Both the position numbers and the translations under genes were made by a program. Under the pieces are notes generated by a model. The model searched no databases and was not told the DNA's origin. It was given only the letters and a program-made list of their open reading frames with translations. From UBA11986 sp963734955 (lineage in GTDB: Bacteria > Bacteroidota > Ignavibacteria > UBA10030 > UBA6906), in assembly GCA_963734955.1 (NCBI GenBank), contig CAVTJO010000006.1:419450-483449 (forward strand): DNA of 64,000 nucleotides, written 5' to 3'. Positions 42,920 to 52,564 of this stretch are shown here, one piece after another. Position 1 is the first letter of the stretch. Every line of letters starts with the position of its first letter.

Positions 42920-44737
42920 ATGGCTGAAGAAACCTCAGTACTGAAGGATGCAACAATCTCCACCGCATCAGGCGTAACAAAGGGTGTCACGAAGCCTCAG
43001 AATGGTTTCAAGCGTTCCGCCACACTCGATGAGCAGGAATATGACGAGAAGCAGTATGGCGATATGATGAAGCTCTACGAGGGCACGCTCGGAAAGATCA
43101 ACGAGGGTGAAATCGTCAGGGGCCGGGTGGTTGCCATCGGTGATAGTGAGGTTTCGGTCGACATCGGTTTCAAGTCGGAAGGTTTGGTGGCGAAGGCCGA
43201 GTTCCCGAATCCCGACGAGCTGAAAGTGGGAGAGGAAATCGAAGTTTTCCTTGAGAGTGTTGAGAACAAAGACGGGCAGCTTGTTCTTTCGCGCAAGCGC
43301 GCAGACTTCATGCGTATCTGGGAACGCGTGACCAAGGCATTCGAAACAGGTGAAGTTCTGCAAGGGCGCTGCGTCCGTCGTATCAAAGGGGGGATCGTCG
43401 TTGACCTGTATGGGATCGACGCATTCCTTCCGGGCTCGCAAATCGACGTTCGACCGGTTCGGGATTTTGATGCCTTCATCGGAAGGACAATGGACTTCCG
43501 GGTCGTGAAAATCAATCATCCTTCAGAAAATGTCGTTGTCAGCCACAAGGTCCTCGTTGAAGAGGAGATGTCCGGTCAGCGAAAGGCAATCCTCGAGAAG
43601 CTGGAGAAAGGTCAGATTCTGGAAGGGACCGTCAAGGCCATAACCGATTTTGGTGTGTTCGTCGACCTCGGTGGCGTGGACGGACTCGTGCATATCACGG
43701 ACCTCTCATGGGGTCGCATCAACCATCCCTCTGAAATTGTCAAGCTCGATCAAACCATCAATGTCGTCGTGCTCGATTTCGATCAGGAGAAGAAGCGCAT
43801 CTCTCTTGGTTACAAACAGCTTCAACCCCATCCGTGGGATAATATTCAGGACAAGTATCCGGTGGGGACGAAGGTTACGGGCAAGGTTGTTTCACTTGCA
43901 GACTATGGTGCGTTCGTCGAGATCGAAAAAGGAATCGAGGGACTCATCCACATTTCAGAGATGAGCTGGACGCAGCACATCAAGCATCCGTCGCAGGTGG
44001 TGTCCATGGGACAGATGATCGACGCTGTGATTCTCAGCCTCGATAAGGACAACAAGAAACTCTCCCTTGGTATCAAGCAGCTTGAACCGGATCCATGGCT
44101 GAACCTGATGCAGAAATATCCAGTCGGCTCGCGCCACATGGGCGTTGTCCGCAACCTGACAAACTTTGGCGTCTTTGTGGAATTGGAACAGGGAGTTGAC
44201 GGACTTGTACACATCTCCGATCTTTCCTGGACAAAAAAGATTCGTCATCCCGGCGAAGTCGTGAAGAAAGGCGACGAGCTTGATGTTGTGATTCTTGGCG
44301 TCGACGTTGACCAACGCCGGATTTCGCTCGGACACAAACAGGTGGGCGAGAATCCCTGGGACCGCTTCGGTGAAGACTACAGGGTGGGCACTGATGTTGA
44401 GGGGAAGATCGTCCGCATCATCGAGAAGGGCGTCATCGTCGAGCTGCCTCTCAGTGTTGATGGGTTCGTGCCGGTGTCACAGCTCGCTCAGATCCAGGTG
44501 AAGAACATTGCCGACAAGTTCAAGGTGGGGGATCCCCTGCCGCTGAAGGTCGTGGAATTCGACAAAGACGCAAAGAAGATCGTGCTGTCGGTCGTCGAAT
44601 ACTTCAAGGACAAGGAGTCCAGGGCGGTTGAGACCTATATGGCAGAGCACAAACTTCCGACCTCGACACTCGGAGACACTGCAACCATCACAGGTGCAAC
44701 GCCGTCGGGAGACGTAACCATTCCAACTGAAAACTGA
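42920..44737 (+). CDS. rpsA: 30S ribosomal protein S1
   Basis: The 605-residue product contains six S1 domains starting near residues 58, 143, 230, 313, 400 and 488; examples are GTVKAITDFGVFVDLGGVDG, GKVVSLADYGAFVEIEKGIE and GVVRNLTNFGVFVELEQGVD. S1 recruits mRNA to the 30S subunit. The N-terminal 45 and C-terminal 40 residues are low complexity. A consensus GGAGG stands 5 bases before the ATG. Terminator at 44758-44792. Confidence 0.96.
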   Translation: MAEETSVLKDATISTASGVTKGVTKPQNGFKRSATLDEQEYDEKQYGDMMKLYEGTLGKINEGEIVRGRVVAIGDSEVSVDIGFKSEGLVAKAEFPNPDELKVGEEIEVFLESVENKDGQLVLSRKRADFMRIWERVTKAFETGEVLQGRCVRRIKGGIVVDLYGIDAFLPGSQIDVRPVRDFDAFIGRTMDFRVVKINHPSENVVVSHKVLVEEEMSGQRKAILEKLEKGQILEGTVKAITDFGVFVDLGGVDGLVHITDLSWGRINHPSEIVKLDQTINVVVLDFDQEKKRISLGYKQLQPHPWDNIQDKYPVGTKVTGKVVSLADYGAFVEIEKGIEGLIHISEMSWTQHIKHPSQVVSMGQMIDAVILSLDKDNKKLSLGIKQLEPDPWLNLMQKYPVGSRHMGVVRNLTNFGVFVELEQGVDGLVHISDLSWTKKIRHPGEVVKKGDELDVVILGVDVDQRRISLGHKQVGENPWDRFGEDYRVGTDVEGKIVRIIEKGVIVELPLSVDGFVPVSQLAQIQVKNIADKFKVGDPLPLKVVEFDKDAKKIVLSVVEYFKDKESRAVETYMAEHKLPTSTLGDTATITGATPSGDVTIPTEN

Positions 44738-44757
44738 TTCCTCACCGGGCAAACGCC

Positions 44758-44792
44758 AGAGCTGCTCGACGTGAACGGGCAGCTCTTTTTTT
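44758..44792 (+). terminator. Rho-independent terminator after rpsA
   Basis: AGAGCTGC (44758-44765) pairs with GCAGCTCT (44779-44786), followed by seven T in a row. It lies just before mtaB, whose start is within 20 bases. Confidence 0.85.
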
Positions 44793-44802
44793 GTATACGG
44801 AG

Positions 44803-46110
44803 ATGCCGACAGTTTCATTTCATACCCTCGGATGTAAACTCAACTTCGCCGAGACGTCAATGGTGGGTAAGCAGTTCCTCGATCGCGGCTTCACAGTTGT
44901 CGATTTTGGGACACCTGCCGACGTCTGCGTGATCAATACGTGCAGTGTCACGGCGCGAGCTGACCGGGAATGCCGGCAAATGGTACGCAGGGCGATCCGC
45001 ACTTCCCGGGAACCATTCGTGGTCGTGACAGGATGCTATGCGCAACTCGAGCCCGAGGAAGTTGCGTCGATTCATGGCGTTGACCTGGTACTTGGTGCCC
45101 GGGAGAAGTTCGAGATGTTCGACTACCTCGGAGGCCTGGAGAAGAAACTCTATCCCCACGTGTTCGTCTCCGACATAAACACAGTTGACAACTTTGGTGC
45201 TTCCTTTACGACCGAAGTCGGTGAGCGCACGCGTGCATTCCTGAAGGTCCAGGATGGCTGTGACTACAACTGCAGCTTTTGTACCATTCCTCTTGCCCGC
45301 GGAGCAAGCAGGAGTCAAACGATAGACCGGTGTGTTGTGCAGGCGAGAGACCTTGTTACTCAGGGATTCAAGGAAATTACGTTGACCGGCGTGAATGTGG
45401 GGGACTACGGGAGATCTTCAGGTAATGACCTTCTTCATCTCCTTCGCCAACTTGTGGACGTCGATGGGCTTAAGCGAATTCGTATCAGCTCCATCGAGCC
45501 CAATCTTCTCACGCAGGAGATCATCGAGTTTGTGGCGTCGGAAGCGAAAATGTGCAATCATTTTCACATTCCGTTGCAGAGTGGTTGCGACGAAATTCTT
45601 GGACGCATGAGACGACGCTACAATAGCAAGATCTACGCTGACCTGGTTCACCGGATCCGGCAGACAATCCCCGAATGCGGCATCGGTGTTGATGTCATCG
45701 TGGGGTTTCCCGGCGAAACGGACGAACACTTTGAAACAACGCGGCGCTTTCTTGAGGCATTACCGGTCTCGTATATTCACGCCTTCACCTATTCTGAACG
45801 GCCCAACACACCGGCCGTTGCCTTCACTGGTTCAGTCGAACCGAAGATACGATTCAAACGGAATGAAATTCTCCGCTCGATCGGCATACGCAAGAAGCGC
45901 GAGTTCTACAATGCCCATATCGGTAAAACGCTCCCGGTACTGGCAGAAGGTGATGTCGAAGGTGATACGCGTTTTGGTTTCACAGAAAACTACGTCCGTG
46001 TTGGAGTACCATCGTCGGTCCCACCGAACACAATTCTTCTTGTTACGATTTCGGGCGTGAAGAACGGCCGGTGCATCGGACAGCTGGCGGGCGGGAAGGT
46101 CGCAGCATGA
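44803..46110 (+). CDS. mtaB: tRNA threonylcarbamoyladenosine methylthiotransferase MtaB
   Basis: The 435-residue product has the UPF0004 domain (SFHTLGCKLNFAETS, VINTCSVTARADREC, VVTGCYAQLEPEEV), the radical-SAM CxxxCxxC in VQDGCDYNCSFCTIPLARG, then IEPNLLTQEIIEF, HIPLQSGCDEILGRMRRRY and VIVGFPGETDEHF. The GCKLN-E-S pattern marks MtaB rather than MiaB or RimO. It adds methylthio to t6A37 of tRNA using two [4Fe-4S] clusters. The ATG at 44803 has GGAG directly in front, closer than usual; a TTG at 44791 is possible. Its stop overlaps the next gene by 4 bp. Confidence 0.93.
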   Translation: MPTVSFHTLGCKLNFAETSMVGKQFLDRGFTVVDFGTPADVCVINTCSVTARADRECRQMVRRAIRTSREPFVVVTGCYAQLEPEEVASIHGVDLVLGAREKFEMFDYLGGLEKKLYPHVFVSDINTVDNFGASFTTEVGERTRAFLKVQDGCDYNCSFCTIPLARGASRSQTIDRCVVQARDLVTQGFKEITLTGVNVGDYGRSSGNDLLHLLRQLVDVDGLKRIRISSIEPNLLTQEIIEFVASEAKMCNHFHIPLQSGCDEILGRMRRRYNSKIYADLVHRIRQTIPECGIGVDVIVGFPGETDEHFETTRRFLEALPVSYIHAFTYSERPNTPAVAFTGSVEPKIRFKRNEILRSIGIRKKREFYNAHIGKTLPVLAEGDVEGDTRFGFTENYVRVGVPSSVPPNTILLVTISGVKNGRCIGQLAGGKVAA

Positions 46111-47455
46111 AGATCACGCTTGTTGAGCCGGGGAGTATTGCCGAGGAGGTCGGGATTCGACCGGGCGATGAGCTTCTCGAGATCAACGGGAAGCATGTGC
46201 TCGACGCAATCGACTTCAGGTTTCACGAAGGAAATGGAGACATCTCACTCAAAGTCTCCCGCGGCAAGGAAGTCACTATCTATGATATTGAAAAGGATGA
46301 GGACGACCATGTCGGTATTGATTTTGAGGAGATGAAGACCCTTTCGTGCGGCAATGACTGTATTTTCTGCTTCGTCGATCAAAACCCCAAGGGCCTGAGA
46401 AAGCGAACTGTATTTCCGTGATGGCGACTATCGTCTGTCATTCATGTACGGCAACTACACCACCATGACGAACGCGGGACCCGCCATTCTGCGACGCATC
46501 ATTGACCAACGACTCTCCCCACAGTACATCTCTGTTCACGTCACTGACTACGAGGTTCGCCGACGCCTGATGGGGCTGAAGAAGGATGATCTCATCCTGC
46601 AAAAGATCAAACTTCTCCACGATAATGGCATTGACATGCACACGCAAATCGTGCTCTGCCCGGGGATTAATGATGGAGAAGTTCTGGAAAAAACTGTGCG
46701 TGATCTCTATCGCTATCACGAACACATTGTTTCTCTTGCGGTTGTTCCGGTCGGATTGACCGATCATCGCTTTGGGTTGGCAGAATTGAAGAAGGTGGAT
46801 CATGGTTATGCAATCGGTCTTCTGACTCAGGTCGAAACCTGGGCGAAGAAATGCCGGCGGGAGATTGGTCGGGGATTTGTTTACGCATCAGACGAATTCT
46901 ACATCACTGCCGGAGCGACATATCCCGCGGGCTGCTCACTATGATGGTTTCGCGCAGACCGAGAACGGCGTGGGTCTTGTGAGGACCTTCCTGGATGAGT
47001 TTAAGAAACAAGCAAGGAAATTCCCGGCACGACTTGTCAAGAAACGCCGGCTGGTGATGGTCACCGGTGCGCTGGCATCAGTGTTCCTTGAAGGAGAAGT
47101 TGCAGTCCGTTTGAGAAGGGTCACAGGCCTGGACGTCGAGGTTGTGATTGCCCCCAATCTTCTCTTCGGAGAGAGTGTGACTGTTGCTGGACTTCTATCC
47201 GCCAAATGTATATCTTCAGCATTGAAAGGGATCGACCGTGGAGACTTACTCCTCCTTCCTCCGGACATCCTGAACGCGGAGGGAATGTTTCTGGACGATG
47301 CGACGGTACCGCAATTGGAGGAACAGCTCAACGTTCCAGTGGTTGTGTTTGACGGCGACTGGACTGACATATTCCTGCATCTCAAGAACCCGAAACGGAG
47401 CCAACACACCCGGCATTTGTTACCAGTTCTCAATCGACGGTACCAACCAGCGTAG
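46107..47455 (+). CDS. DUF512 radical-SAM/PDZ protein, two frameshifts in this sequence
   Basis: The first frame has a PDZ-like start (ITLVEPGSIAEEVGIRPGDEL) and the radical-SAM cysteines in SCGNDCIFCFVDQNPKG. Near 46402-46410 the match moves to the frame reading LYFRDGDYRLSFMYGNYTT, DYEVRRRLMGL and VVPVGLTDHRFGL, and near 46925-46935 to a third giving HYDGFAQTENGVGLVRTFL, VTGALASVFL and GDLLLLPPDILNAEGMFLDD. Together this is the complete DUF512 (putative FeS oxidoreductase) protein of about 450 residues. Its function is unknown. It follows mtaB with a 4-bp overlap. Confidence 0.85.
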
Positions 47456-47475
47456 TTCATAATCAGAGGTTCAGA

Positions 47476-48228
47476 ATGGCAACAATGAAATGGGTCGTCA
47501 TTTTCGCGCTCCTCTTTTCAGTTCACGGGTTTGGACAGGAAAAACCACCCACGTCACGTTTTGAGATTCAGCGGGATCTATTTGGATCGGGCTCGACTGC
47601 CAAAATTGTCCCAACCCTCTTTCCGGACGACATGGCTTCCGGAAAGAAATCCACCGGCCTTGCGGCGATTTACTCCCTTCTACTTCCGGGTATGGGCGAG
47701 TTGTATGCCGGCGGGTTCGAATCGGGGAAGTACTTCCTCATTGCGGAAGGTGCTCTCTGGCTCACCTATGCGTCGTTCGAGATCTATGGCAACCAGATTC
47801 GGGACGATGCGCGGGCTTTTGCGCAAGCGCATGCCGGCGTCAACCCGGCAGGGAAGAATGACCAGTTCTTTGTGGACATTGGCAATTATCTCAACACGGA
47901 TGAATACAACCAGCAGAAACTGCGGGATCACGATGTCACCAAGCTTTACGACGATCCAACCTATCAATGGGCCTGGGATACCGATCCCTCTCGTTCCACA
48001 TTCCGTGAACAGCGCATTGCCAGCGACAATATGTACAATAACAGGAAATTTGTTGTTGGTGCAATCCTGATCAACCATGTCGGGAGTGCCATCAATGCCG
48101 TCCGTGCTGCGATCAGTCACAACAAGGCGTTATCCGATGCCGGTGGCGATCTGGATATTCATGCCAATGTCATGGGAGGCTGGGCAAATCCACATGGAAT
48201 GATGCTTACCGTAACGAAAACGTTTTGA
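47476..48228 (+). CDS. Exported DUF5683-like membrane protein
   Basis: The 250-residue product has a signal peptide (VVIFALLFSVHGFGQ) and, near residue 65, the pattern KSTGLAAIYSLLLPGMGELYAGG, FESGKYFLIAEGALWLTYAS, as in DUF5683 and other TM2-like envelope proteins. The C-terminal half has another hydrophobic segment (FVVGAILINHVGSAINAVRA). Function unknown; widespread in Bacteroidota and relatives. Confidence 0.75.
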   Translation: MATMKWVVIFALLFSVHGFGQEKPPTSRFEIQRDLFGSGSTAKIVPTLFPDDMASGKKSTGLAAIYSLLLPGMGELYAGGFESGKYFLIAEGALWLTYASFEIYGNQIRDDARAFAQAHAGVNPAGKNDQFFVDIGNYLNTDEYNQQKLRDHDVTKLYDDPTYQWAWDTDPSRSTFREQRIASDNMYNNRKFVVGAILINHVGSAINAVRAAISHNKALSDAGGDLDIHANVMGGWANPHGMMLTVTKTF

Positions 48229-48249
48229 TTCACAAGCTCTCCCTGCCAA

Positions 48250-48978
48250 ATGAGGAACATTAAGCTCACGCTGGAATACGACGGAACCGATTTTGTCGGG
48301 TGGCAGAGTCAACGTAACGGACGGGCCGTACAGGATGAAGTGACCAAGGTCTTGTGCGAAGTGCTTCAAGAGGGCGTTACGATTGAGGGGGCCGGGCGCA
48401 CCGACTCCGGTGTTCATGCCCGGGGACAGGTGGCCAATTTTCTCACCAACTCCTCCATGGAACCTGATGCAATTCGCAATGCTCTTAACGGCATGCTGCC
48501 CCTTGATGTTCGGGTCCGCGCTGCTCAGGAAGTCTCGGAGCTATTCCAGGCCCGTTTCCATGCACGAGCGCGACTCTACAAATACTACCTCTCACTCAAG
48601 CCGCAAGCGATCGGGCGACAATATCAATGGTATGTCAAGTACTCCCTTGATATTGACTCCATGAAGTGTGTTGCCGAGTTGATCAAGGGCGAGCATGACT
48701 TCTCGTCGTTCTGCAACCACGCAAGCGAGGTCGATCATCTTACCTGCACAGTTATCTCGTCGAGGTGGAGCCAATCGCCGAAAGGTCTCATCTATGAGGT
48801 CAAAGCAAACCGCTTCGTTCACGGGATGGTTCGCGTTCTGGTAGGAACGATGGTTGACATCGGACGGGGGCATATTCCTGCCGGGGCGTTTTCGGAAATC
48901 ATGGAAGCGAAGGATCGGACCCGCGCCGGAGTGGCTGCGCCTGCTCACGGCCTTTGCCTTGAAGAAGTTGTGTACTGA
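48250..48978 (+). CDS. truA: tRNA pseudouridine synthase A
   Basis: The 242-residue product has LTLEYDGTDFVGWQSQRNGR, the catalytic aspartate in GAGRTDSGVHARGQVANF, FHARARLYKYYL, GEHDFSSFCNHASEVDHL and FVHGMVRVLVGTMVDIGRG. It makes pseudouridine at tRNA positions 38-40. Normal length. Confidence 0.96.
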   Translation: MRNIKLTLEYDGTDFVGWQSQRNGRAVQDEVTKVLCEVLQEGVTIEGAGRTDSGVHARGQVANFLTNSSMEPDAIRNALNGMLPLDVRVRAAQEVSELFQARFHARARLYKYYLSLKPQAIGRQYQWYVKYSLDIDSMKCVAELIKGEHDFSSFCNHASEVDHLTCTVISSRWSQSPKGLIYEVKANRFVHGMVRVLVGTMVDIGRGHIPAGAFSEIMEAKDRTRAGVAAPAHGLCLEEVVY

Positions 48979-49039
48979 GCTCCGATCGAGCTCCTTTCCC
49001 TTTCTCTTACCCGAATCACATAAAAAGGACGGAACAAAC

Positions 49040-50713
49040 ATGGACCGACGGCGTTCGAGATTGATGGTGATGATTGCTGCTTGTTTGATCTGTTTTGGCC
49101 TGGGAGCCTTTCTTCAATCACAGGCAGTTCAGCAGCCCCTCACACGGGAGTTTGTAGCCGCGGCAGAGAAGCTGATAGGCCTGCAGTTTACGGATGCCAA
49201 GCGTGATTCAATGCTGGATGGGTTGAAAGATCAATTGGAAAACTACCAGAACATCCGCAACATTCCGCTTGCGAATAGCACTCCGCCGGCAATACTCTTC
49301 AATCCGGTTCCTGTCGGGGTGAGTTTTCAGAATGAGAGGAAGCCGTTCAGGATGAGTCCTCCGGGGGCCGTTGACCTTCCCGCAAATCTCGATGATCTGG
49401 CATTCTATTCGGTCGGACAATTGTCTGAGCTCATCAGATCGAGACGGATAACGAGTGAAGCGCTGACGAAATTGTACATTGCCCGTCTGAAGAAGTATGG
49501 ACCAAAGCTGGAATGTGTAATCACGCTTACTGAAGACCTTGCTCTGAAGCAGGCGAGGCAGGCCGACCATGAAATTGCAGAGGGGAAATATCGCGGTCCA
49601 TTACAGGGCATACCATACGGCGCAAAAGACCTGCTTGCAGTTCGTGGATATAAGACGACGTGGGGTTCGGCGCCGTTCAAGGATCAAGTGATTGATGAAG
49701 ATGCGACAGTCATCAAGCGATTGGAGGATGCGGGGGCTGTGCTGGTCGCAAAGTTGTCGATGGGCGAACTGGCATGGGGCGACGTTTGGTTTGGCGGCAT
49801 GACCAGGAATCCCTGGAATTACAAGGAGGGATCAAGCGGTTCCTCAGCCGGATCGGCCGCGGCAACTGCAGCTGGACTTGTGGGTTTTGCCATTGGGACT
49901 GAGACATGGGGATCGATTGTGTCTCCATCAACACGGTGCGGAACAACCGGGCTTCGACCGACATATGGCCGTGTCAGCAGGTACGGAGCTATGGCTCTCA
50001 GCTGGTCGATGGACAAGATCGGGCCGATCTGCCGCACAGTGGAGGATTGTGCGATCGTGTTGAACGCCATCTGTGGTCCCGATGGCAAGGATCAGACTGT
50101 GTACGACATTCCGTTCAATTATGATCCGAATATTAATCTCCATGATCTCCGGATTGGATACCTGAAGACAGCGTTTGACAGTGTGCAAGGAGACCACGCG
50201 AACAATGACGCGGCTCTGGCGAAGTTGAGGACGCTTGGCGCTACATTGATTCCGATCGAACTTCCCAAGTATCCGATGAATGATCTCTCGATCATTCTCA
50301 GCGCAGAGGCAGGTGCTGCCTTCGACGACCTCACGCGCAGTGGAAAGGATGATCTGCTCGTCCGACAGGTGAAGGATGCGTGGCCCAATGTCTTCAGACT
50401 CTCGCGGTTCATTCCAGCCGTTGAGTACATTCAGGCGAACCGGATTCGCTATGAGGTCATTCAGGATATGGCGAAGCTGATGAATGATATTGATCTCTAC
50501 GTTGCACCACCATTTCAAGGAGATAACCTGTTGATGACCAATCTCACTGGTCATCCGCAGGTTGTTCTTCCAAACGGTTTCACCAAGGAAGGGACTCCGA
50601 CCAGCATCACTTTTGTGGGGAGGCTCTTCGACGAGGCCACATTGCTTGTCGTGGCAAAGAAGTATCAGGATGCGACTGGCTTCCATTTGAAACATCCGAA
50701 GCTCGAGGAGTAG
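49040..50713 (+). CDS. Amidase (AS family) with signal peptide or membrane anchor
   Basis: The 557-residue product starts with a hydrophobic segment (LMVMIAACLICFGLGAFL) and then a linker before the amidase domain: PYGAKDLLAVRGYKTTWGS with the catalytic Lys, GSSGSSAGSAAATAAGLVGF with the cis-Ser, and GTETWGSIVSPSTRCG with the nucleophile Ser. This gives the Ser-cisSer-Lys triad. The exported form and the lack of gatB or gatC nearby argue against a role as GatA; substrate unknown. ATG at 49040 follows AAAAGGACGGA; earlier in-frame starts overlap truA. Confidence 0.87.
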   Translation: MDRRRSRLMVMIAACLICFGLGAFLQSQAVQQPLTREFVAAAEKLIGLQFTDAKRDSMLDGLKDQLENYQNIRNIPLANSTPPAILFNPVPVGVSFQNERKPFRMSPPGAVDLPANLDDLAFYSVGQLSELIRSRRITSEALTKLYIARLKKYGPKLECVITLTEDLALKQARQADHEIAEGKYRGPLQGIPYGAKDLLAVRGYKTTWGSAPFKDQVIDEDATVIKRLEDAGAVLVAKLSMGELAWGDVWFGGMTRNPWNYKEGSSGSSAGSAAATAAGLVGFAIGTETWGSIVSPSTRCGTTGLRPTYGRVSRYGAMALSWSMDKIGPICRTVEDCAIVLNAICGPDGKDQTVYDIPFNYDPNINLHDLRIGYLKTAFDSVQGDHANNDAALAKLRTLGATLIPIELPKYPMNDLSIILSAEAGAAFDDLTRSGKDDLLVRQVKDAWPNVFRLSRFIPAVEYIQANRIRYEVIQDMAKLMNDIDLYVAPPFQGDNLLMTNLTGHPQVVLPNGFTKEGTPTSITFVGRLFDEATLLVVAKKYQDATGFHLKHPKLEE

Positions 50714-50807
50714 ACGCCTTTTTGAGGTCAGGAGTGAGTGTTGAATCCGACAGTAGTTGGCAGTGAACCAGGATCCACCCGATTCCGTAGCGGGTGATGA
50801 ATAACTA

Positions 50808-50836
50808 TTGATTTTCGATCTTCCTTTCTCTAAGTT
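50808..50836 (+). promoter_or_regulatory. Promoter upstream of comM
   Basis: TTGATT (50808-50813), 17 bases and TAAGTT (50831-50836), about 65 bases before the ATG. Confidence 0.35.
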
Positions 50837-50900
50837 TCTGCAGCACCGCCACACTCTCCCTGTTCTTACATTCCTTCTTGTTTCCAATCCAGGAACCTCC

Positions 50901-52440
50901 ATGCTCTCCAGGATCCTTAGTTGTGCCACATACGGTGTCAATGCCTACATCATTGAGGTAGAGACACACATTGAGAAGCAACTCCCGTCGTTCTCCATCG
51001 TCGGTTTGCCCGACAATGCCGTGAAAGAAAGCCGTGAGAGGGTCACTGCCGCAATCAAGAACTGTTCGTTTGACTTTCCGATCAAGAAAATTACCGTGAA
51101 TCTTGCCCCGGCAGACATCAAGAAAGAGGGATCCTCATTTGATCTGCCAATGGCAATTGGCATCCTGGCGTCGACAGAGCAGGTAGCACCTGACGTTCTG
51201 GAGAACTTTGTTTTGCTCGGCGAGTTGGCGCTGGATGGAGCCTTACGGCCAATTCATGGTACGCTGCCGATGGCTCTTGAGGTTCGAAAGAAGAAACTGA
51301 AGGGAATGATCGTTCCGAGGGAAAACGGCAAGGAGGCCGCAATGGTGGAGGGTGTGGCGGTCTATCCAATGTTGTCGCTGAAGGAAACAGTCGAGTTTTT
51401 GAACGCTGATCATGCCTCCCTTGCTCCCTTGAAAGTCGATATCGACGAGCTCTTCACACAGGATCAGAAGTACCTCGCTGATTTCGCCGATGTCAAAGGA
51501 CAAGAAAATGTCAAACGGGCGTTGGAGGTTGCGGCCGCCGGTGGCCACAATATTATCATGATTGGTCCCCCCGGTTCCGGCAAAACCATGCTGGCCAAGC
51601 GACTCCCGAGCATTCTGCCGCCGCTTTCATTCGAAGAGGCGCTCGAGACGACAAAGATTCACTCAGTGGCCGGACTTCTTCCGCCTGATTCGGCTCTTGT
51701 AGCAACACGGCCATTTCGTTCACCTCATCATACAATCTCGGATGCTGCGCTCGTCGGAGGTGGGACAGTGCCGCGTCCGGGAGAGATTTCGCTCGCTCAC
51801 CACGGTGTGTTGTTCCTTGACGAGCTTCCGGAGTTCGCACGGAATGTGCTTGAGGTATTACGTCAACCTCTTGAAGATGGAAGAGTGACTATCAGTCGGT
51901 CAAGACTTTCCGTGGAGTATCCTGCCAACTTCATGCTGGTTTGTGCAATGAATCCCTGTCTCTGTGGATTCCTAACAGATCCGTCAAAAGAGTGCACCTG
52001 TCACACCACAGGCGATTCAAAAGTACATGGCGAAGATTTCCGGACCACTGCTGGATCGTATCGATCTGCACATCGAAGTACCGGCAGTGAAGTACAAGGA
52101 GCTTTCGAGCAAGGAGAGCGGAGAGTGTTCCGAACGGATACGCAACAGGGTAATACAAGCCCGTGTCGCCCAGACACAACGGTTTAAAGGTCGCAAGGGG
52201 CTCTTTGCAAACGCCGACATGCAGTCAAAGGACGTTCGTGAGTACTGCAAACTCGATGCAGCAGGGGAGGAACTTCTCAAGATGGCGATTACGAAACTGG
52301 GACTTTCTGCACGTGCATACGATCGGATTCTGAAAGTGGGGAGGACGATTGCCGACATGGCCGGAAGTGCTGATATCCGGCCAGAACACATCAGTGAGGC
52401 GATTCAGTACAGAAGCTTGGATAGGAATCTGACTGCGTGA
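50901..52440 (+). CDS. ComM/YifB-type Mg-chelatase-like ATPase, frameshifted in this sequence
   Basis: The first frame reads SCATYGVNAYIIEVETHIEK, PSFSIVGLPDNAVKESRERV, KITVNLAPADIKKEG, FADVKGQENVKRALEVAAAG, Walker A GPPGSGKTMLAKRLPSIL, SPHHTISDAALVGGG and LAHHGVLFLDELPEF. Near 52000-52006, after CTCHTT in the first frame, similarity moves to the +1 frame reading PQAIQKYMAKISGPLLDRID and ends AGSADIRPEHISEAIQYRSLD at 52440. Joined length is about 512 residues, as usual. ComM-type helicases promote branch migration in natural transformation. One inserted C would explain the shift. Confidence 0.9.
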
Positions 52441-52478
52441 AGACTGTCAGCCCAAATCGAAGCACGGGACCCAGAATT

Positions 52479-52508
52479 CAGTCAAGGCCTCCAGCCTTTT
52501 GCTGACTG
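52479..52508. terminator. Candidate terminator hairpin between convergent genes
   Basis: CAGTCAAGGC (52479-52488) pairs with GCCTT (52494-52498) and TGACTG (52503-52508) with a small bulge; it lies between the ends of comM and the convergent SDR gene. A T-run is short. Confidence 0.45.
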
Positions 52509-52564
52509 ATGATCTCAAAATAGTGCAAGCGCTACAACTGAAAATCCCCCGGCGTTGCCATGTA

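Noticed and set aside
49040..50713. GatA subunit of the tRNA amidotransferase
   Set aside because: N-terminal export signal, extra linker and no gatB or gatC nearby; better called an exported amidase.
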